A program made the translations under genes and the position numbers. The notes beneath the pieces are model-generated. The model was given only the letters and a program-made list of their open reading frames with translations, was not told where the DNA came from and searched no databases. From contig RPFO01000079.1 of NCBI GenBank assembly GCA_009746045.1, positions 5,522,161-5,586,160 of the forward strand: a DNA stretch of 64,000 nucleotides, written 5' to 3'. Shown piece after piece: positions 59,195 to 64,000 of the stretch; the stretch's first letter is position 1, and every line of letters begins with the position of its first letter. This stretch comes from Mesostigma viride. Lineage: Eukaryota > Streptophyta > Mesostigmatophyceae > Mesostigmatales > Mesostigmataceae.

Positions 59195-60223
59195 CTACTG
59201 GAACCACCAGGGGCAGCACGTTTCTTAGACTCACCACGAGACTCTACACCCGTGGTGCTAATCTCAACACCGTCAAAGAAGGCAGCAAAGCGACCATCCG
59301 ACTTCAGACGCATCTGCACACGTTTCCCCTCTGGAACGTACCCCTTCCTTTTCTCCACGACCTTCTCGTGATTCCAATTAAAGCTTCTTAATGCTCCTCG
59401 CCGCCAGCTGTGCAGGGGTGTAGTCCTCGTCCATGCTGATGAGGGTGCCCTTGAGCAGGCGACGGGCGCCCATGACCCGTTTCTGGTCGTTCACAGTGGC
59501 GGCCAGCCATGGTGACCAAAAACAGGCCAGCTGGGCCTGGCAGCTAGGCGAATGGCCCTGTCAATGGTCACGTGATGGCGCCGCTGCAGCACCCCCAAGA
59601 ACGCGGGGCCCCGCAAGGCCTCGGCAATTGCGTGTGCGGTGTCATGCTCTCCCATCTCAAAATTCTTGAGAATGTTACTGCGGTGTCGGAGCTGCATGAG
59701 CCATGTGCATTCTGTGACGCGACTGCGGTGGCGGCCGTCTTAGCCGCCAGGGCGACTATGGCATCCAGGTTCTTCCCCACCGCGTCCGCGAACGTGACCT
59801 GTTTGGGGGGGGAGGTGGCCATGGCCGCCTTTAATTCCAGCAAGGTGGCTTGGGTTGCAGCAGAGGCAGCAGCCATAGACTTGAGCTCACCTTGCAGACC
59901 TTGCAGGTGAGCGACTGCTGCATGCGACGCAGTAGCTCAGTGGGGCCGGCTGCGCTGGCAGGGGTGTCGGCGTCGGCCGCGGCGTCGGATGCGTCAGCGA
60001 TGGTCGCCAGCGGGTTGCAGAGTTCAGGGCAGCATGTTAAGAGGCAGGCGGTGGGGTGGCAGGCGCGGTGGTAGCCTCGGCGTCCATGCATGGAAGTGGC
60101 TTCCGTGCATGGTGCGCGGTTTCTTGTGAGCGGCGGTAGCGGTGTCGGCGGAATGGCTGGCGTCCTCAAGAAGGTCGTTGATGACGCGGGTTTCCTGGGC
60201 GGCAGGTGTCGTTTGGGCCTCAA
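59195..60223 (-). pseudogene. LINE ORF1 of the L1-type element, frameshifted
   Basis: It starts near 60223 (MRPKRHLPPRKPASS). A Pro/Thr/Ala-rich head, a helical coiled-coil segment (LELKAAMATSPPKQVTFADA), an RRM-like part (NILKNFEMGEHDTAHAIAEA, RRHHVTIDRAIRLA), and a C-terminal part (RRLLKGTLISMDEDYTPAQL, GRFAAFFDGVEISTTGVE) ending near 59195. DEDYTPAQ is the counterpart of DDDLTPAQ in the ORF1-only copies, so the families are related. 58703-59194 is the non-coding gap between ORF1 and ORF2. Confidence 0.68.
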
Positions 60224-60565
60224 TAGCTACGAGTAATATTGCGTATGCTATGTCGGGGTCGCAGGTGTGCTATTCACGGGTGGCATTCCGCCATATCGAG
60301 TCGAAAATAGTGATATATCTGCTGGGCAGGCCGATGTCGATAGCGTACTAAATCGGGGGCGATAGCTGCAGGAAATTATACCAGCATGTTCGTCATCAAA
60401 AGACGAGTCGAATGCACTAAACCCGACTAAATTTCATGGCCTGAGTCGAAAGTTATGAGCATTCTCAGCAGCCATAGCTCGGCGTATTTTCGCGGGCAAA
60501 TTTTTTGGGGAGGGGATGCGGTGTTCAAACTGAGCTGGGACCACTAGGTCGGCCAGCTCTGGGAT
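60224..60565 (-). promoter_or_regulatory. 5' region of L1-type LINE
   Basis: Non-coding. In element sense it contains GCTCATAACTTTCGACTCAG and GACTCGTCTTTTGATGACGA followed by GGTATAATTTCC, similar in order to the 5' regions of the ORF1-only copies (GAGCTCATAACTTTTGCG, hairpin, AGTATAATAAT). Probably an internal promoter region. GCTCTGGGAT at 60556-60565 is repeated at 62532-62541 and looks like the target duplication of copy B. Confidence 0.5.
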
Positions 60566-60971
60566 TATGGGTTAATTAATAAGCACGTCACTGCGTCACG
60601 TGGGTGCCAATACAGAGTAAAGGAACCTTCAACCCTATATACACAGCGAGAAGGAGGGAGGGCGCCCTAGCTTCTCTCACTGCCGCAGGTGGGCAGGCCA
60701 CAGAGCGCTCTCTCCACGGCATGGTGCATCATGCCGGGGCGCAACACTGTGGGTGCAATACAACCAGTGCAATACCATAGGTAGGCTGACGCATAGCTTA
60801 TGCTACAAATGTGAGATGGGCTCAAGACGTCGGCGCAAGCTGATGGCCACAAGGTGCCAGAGCTAATTGAAGGTATACTATAACACTGTGCGCCAATATC
60901 GTTTCAAGTGCTGTAATGCCTAAGCTATCCCATCATCGATTGCCCCCATCTAGACAACTAGCTGGAGTGCT

Positions 60972-62355
60972 CTATCCCGGGGAAGCCCGGGGGGGCTTCC
61001 ACAGTTTCTTGTTGACATAGAGGTCCCCGCCCCGCCAGTACACTTGGGGCTTCTCGGGGTTGGTCTTGTGGCGGATGTAGTCGGGCCACCGATCGCGGCG
61101 TTGCTGCTGCTGGGCTGGCGTCAGGTCGTCGTCAAGCGACCAGGAGGTGTCCACCAGCTTCTTGCGGCGAGAGAGGAACCGAACTCGGGCTGCATGTGAT
61201 GTCGCTGAAGGTGAGGACCACTGGAGGGGGCCCAGCCTTGGCCCGTGGATGGGGCAGGCGGTAGGCGCCCTGCAGTATCGCACCTAGCTGGCAGCTGCAT
61301 GCACGCCAAGAGCTGACAGTTTCTTCAGCTCGTCGAGAAGAGAGTCTGGGGTCTCCTCCGGCAGCATGTCGAAGTGCCTGAGGATGACCCGGCAGCGGCG
61401 ACGGTCGCGGTCAGCGGCCTCGCGGCGCGTGTCTTCCAGCTCCTGGAGCTTGGTGGTGATGGCGGTCGTGGTAGACTGATGCCTGGCTCTTGAGCAGGTC
61501 CGCCCAGGAGGCGCGAGTCGAGGGGTCATCGCTAGCCCTATGTACCAGCAGGTTGGGCGGCGATGGTGGCCGTTCGCTCGGCGATCTCGGGGACCTGCGT
61601 GGCCAGGGCGTCTACCTTGGCAGCAACTGCCTCAAGTTTCACGGTGCCTTGGCCGACTCGGCCTTCCACCTGGTTAAGGCGGGTGGTCACAGTGGCTGTG
61701 GCCTCGGAAACTTTGGTGGCAATGTGCTCTTGCGTAGCAGTAAACTGAGGCTGGCTTCAATGTTGTTGCAACTCTGGCTTCAATGTTGTTGACCTAATTG
61801 GCCGAGAGAGTGTTGAGTGGGCCGTCAGGCGCGTTCAGGGCGGCGAGCTGCTCAGCCATCGGCGCCAGCTGCTCCGCCACTGACTGCAGCTCGGATGGAG
61901 TCCGTGCTGGGGGAGGTGCCGCTCTGCGGGGATGCTGCAGCTGCTGTGGCTGCCCGTCTGCGCTCATGCAGGAGGCTCCTGAGGCCAGCGTAGCCAATCT
62001 GGGTGATGTCCTCGGCGTCGCAGCGCAGGTACGTCATGGCGGGCCAGGAACTTGATAACATCGTCACATTGTTCCTTCGTGAGCGTGAAGATTTCTAAGA
62101 TGCAAAAATCCCGCTGGCCGGCGCCGAAGCGGCAGACATCCCATTTGGTATGGGAAGTTCGGGTTTTCTTGGGAATATGGGCGACGAATTGGGTGTAGAG
62201 CATTGCGTTGAGGGAGGCAAGTTGGCAGACCGGGGGGGAGAGCTTCGATCAGCGCGAAAAGGTTGGCGTCCGCAGGAGTTGATGTCGCACGTGCTGCTGT
62301 CGACGGGAATGCCGACGACAGCTCAAAATGTTTGTCAAGGCTGCGTTTTGGTGGC
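60972..62355 (-). pseudogene. LINE ORF1 protein, copy B, sharing the lesions of copy A
   Basis: It starts MPPKRSLDKHF near 62355. An internal deletion of about 120 bp relative to copy A (the part around KPAWEWLLQEP) and frame changes precede the coiled coil. The same TAG after LNTLSAN is present at 61796-61794, and the same frameshift before RHQSTTTAITTKLQEL. The C-terminal domain is intact (SLDDDLTPAQQQQRR, YWRGGDLYVNKKLW, stop 60972). Confidence 0.75.
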
Positions 62356-62405
62356 ATTTGCAAAATACTGCGTTACAGCCATAACCAATTATTATACATA
62401 CTAGC

Positions 62406-62430
62406 AGATGCGTCTTGAAAAGACGCATCT
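62406..62430. other. Perfect hairpin in LINE 5' region (copy B)
   Basis: AGATGCGTCT-TGAAA-AGACGCATCT, identical to the hairpin of copy A. Confidence 0.8.
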
Positions 62431-62544
62431 GATGCAAGTAGCCTGACTGCATGAATTTGGGGCTCGGACGCAAAAGTTCTGAGCTCCGCCGTCAGCCATG
62501 TCCGCTCGTGGCTCGTGGCTCGTGGCTCGTGGCTCTGGGATATT

Positions 62545-63300
62545 TATTAATTAATTAATTAGAAACATAACTCCGTTGGGAGTACATGTAGCACATATCC
62601 CTGAGAAGGGGCATATGGCTTTTAATACATTCTGGGCTACTTCCTGCAAGGGTGGGAATGTAAGCTACCCTTGCTCTAGGTGCACCAGGGCACCTGCACC
62701 CTCATGATCTTCACACTATGCCCAGCTAAGGGGGAGTACGTCATGTGGGGGAAGATCATCATGGCTATACAAGAGCTAGGGCATGGCTTCTCGACAGAGA
62801 GCAGCTCTCTGCATGGCATAGCATATGGCTAAATTCTTAATGCGACATCCATGGGGTTCCCATTATAGGCAGGGCTTGGCTAAATTCTGAAGGCATCATC
62901 CATGGGGGCGCCATTATGGGCGCACATGCGCGTGGGCCACATGCTAGGCTAAGCTTGACTAATCTACACTACTGGTATATATTCCCTAGTCTGAGGTGGC
63001 AGGAGGGGCCTGCCAGGGCTTGTGGTCAACGTGGATGACCGCCCCCCTCCAGTATACCGGCTTCCCCCTTGCGCTCTGCCGGAGCTGAAGGTAGGTCGGC
63101 CATAGCTCGCGCCGCCGCTGTTGCTGGGCCAGGGTCAAGTCGTCGTCCAGCGTGAAGCGAGTCTCCGAGAGCTTCTTGCGGCATTTGAGGAACGCCAGCT
63201 TGCCCGCCATGTACTTAACCCCTAAATGGTCTTGCTGCCGATTTTCCGCCAAAAATCGAGTTCCAGCCGATGCATCGGCCCCTTCTCGGGGGACCAGATG
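62545..63300 (-). mobile_element. ORF1-only LINE relative, copy C, 5'-truncated
   Basis: The 3' end is ATTAATTAATTAATT at 62545; then 3' non-coding sequence containing CATGTAGCACATAT (shared with 30203-30290), and the ORF1 C-terminal end at 62986-63252: TRFTLDDDLTLAQQQRRREL and KPVYWRGAVIHVDHKPWQ, stop 62986. It is diverged from copies A and B. The 5' boundary near 63300 is uncertain. Confidence 0.65.
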
Positions 63301-63721
63301 CCGCGAAATCTATTGAGAATTAGGAATTAAAGTTTAGCTGAGAAGATCGAAAGTTTATAAGTTTCTTCACAGCATGGTTTATGGGTTTGCATACAGTTTT
63401 CTGACAAAGTTATAGAGGTGTTCTGGCCGGTCAAAGTACAAGGGGTCAGGGTACTTTTTCACGTACAACGTGCATTCCGGAAAACAACGACCTGGCCATG
63501 GCGGCTTGCGCCCACGCATGGCATTTACGTTTTCGTTCGAATTTTCTGACCAAACTTAGGAGATTGATTTTATACGTCCTAAAGATCATACAGGCCAATT
63601 TTTGGTTCGCGGGAATGCCATTTGATAGGTGTCGGCAGCGTTCTTGCTGGAAAAAACTGCGATCAGGCCGGACGATAGAAACGTTGACAGCAATACCTTT
63701 CCGGCGTATTTTAAAGGATAT
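63301..63721. other. AT-richer stretch without recognisable features
   Basis: Short open frames only and no recognised motif. If the repeat at 63722 is the Gypsy 3' LTR, this should be the 3' non-coding end of that element; TTTTAAAGGATAT before the LTR is only weakly purine-rich. Confidence 0.4.
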
Positions 63722-64000
63722 AGTTAGCGAGCAGCCAGAACTGTGAGTTCCTGGTCTCTCACGCCACACAACGGGATGAGCCAAAGTTGCAAGGCAGCAA
63801 CCTTTTAACCCGTGCACCAAGCCACGACCACGGTGAGCGGTTCCACGTCCAATGTGGGAGCCTCGGTTCGTGCTTGCCAAGATAGCTGGTCATCCCCCAT
63901 GACCAAGCTATATCCTTTGCGTTGTTCCTCGTTCCCATCGGCGTGACGAGGCACGTGCAGGCAGGCAAGCAAATCCTCAACGTCCACTGGCATCAGTGCA
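63722..64000 (+). mobile_element. Putative 3' LTR segment, cut by window end
   Basis: It starts AGTTAGCGAGCAGCC and follows 39264-39543 without visible difference to the last base of the window. Same orientation as the plus-strand Gypsy gag-protease-methyltransferase-RT fragments, so a 3' LTR of that element is the simplest reading. Confidence 0.6.

Larger units (their letters stand above)
60571..62541 (-). mobile_element. ORF1-only LINE (non-autonomous), copy B
   Basis: Same structure as copy A: TTAATTAATAAGCACG 3' end at 60571, about 390 bp of 3' non-coding sequence, ORF1, 5' hairpin at 62406-62430, and CACGAGC repeats at the 5' end. It is flanked by GCTCTGGGAT on both sides (60556-60565 and 62532-62541), a likely 10-bp target duplication, as expected for target-primed reverse transcription. 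Confidence 0.85.

Overview
The window looks like nuclear DNA of a green-lineage eukaryote, most likely a GC-rich, transposon-laden green alga. The evidence is a gene of at least nineteen exons with GT-AG introns whose phases agree, dense LTR and LINE retrotransposons of several lineages, and a cytosine methyltransferase domain carried inside a Gypsy polyprotein, which I know from green-lineage retroelements. I cannot name the species. No bacterial, organellar, tRNA, rRNA or CRISPR features were seen.

Layout. 1-9317: a nested array of a short LTR retroelement (LTRs of about 400 bp, one Gag-like ORF, no recognisable enzymes). One copy is intact, and neighbouring copies share an LTR. The array abuts a Copia gag fragment carrying a roughly 725-bp hexanucleotide repeat that encodes Gly-Glu/Gly-Lys. 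9481-29670 (+): the 3' part of a spliced HEAT-repeat gene that I assign to the MROH (maestro heat-like repeat) family. Its introns hold many minisatellites, and one 4.8-kb intron contains a decayed Copia-like element. 29671-33228: intergenic transposon debris. 33229-39264: a Gag-like pseudogene, a 145-bp palindrome with LTR-like ends, and a minus-strand Copia-like element. 39264-64000: a plus-strand Gypsy element (gag, protease, DNA methyltransferase, start of reverse transcriptase) broken by successive insertions. These are a young 7.6-kb Copia element with 5-bp target duplications, an ORF1-only LINE, a minus-strand Gypsy fragment (RNase H, integrase, PHD finger), an L1-type LINE with ORF1 and ORF2, and two further ORF1-only LINE copies.

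How the parts relate. The only apparent host gene is the MROH-like one; the rest is retrotransposon. Three points stand out. The Copia-like elements place an aspartic-protease-like domain after the integrase, giving Gag-IN-PR-RT-RH order. The Gypsy sequences carry chromatin modules, a C5-methyltransferase in one fragment and a C-terminal integrase PHD finger in another. Unrelated-looking LTR families share the termini AGTTAG...CTAACT, which suggests common or borrowed integration machinery. Most polyproteins are frameshifted, so many calls are pseudogenes whose domains are read across more than one frame.
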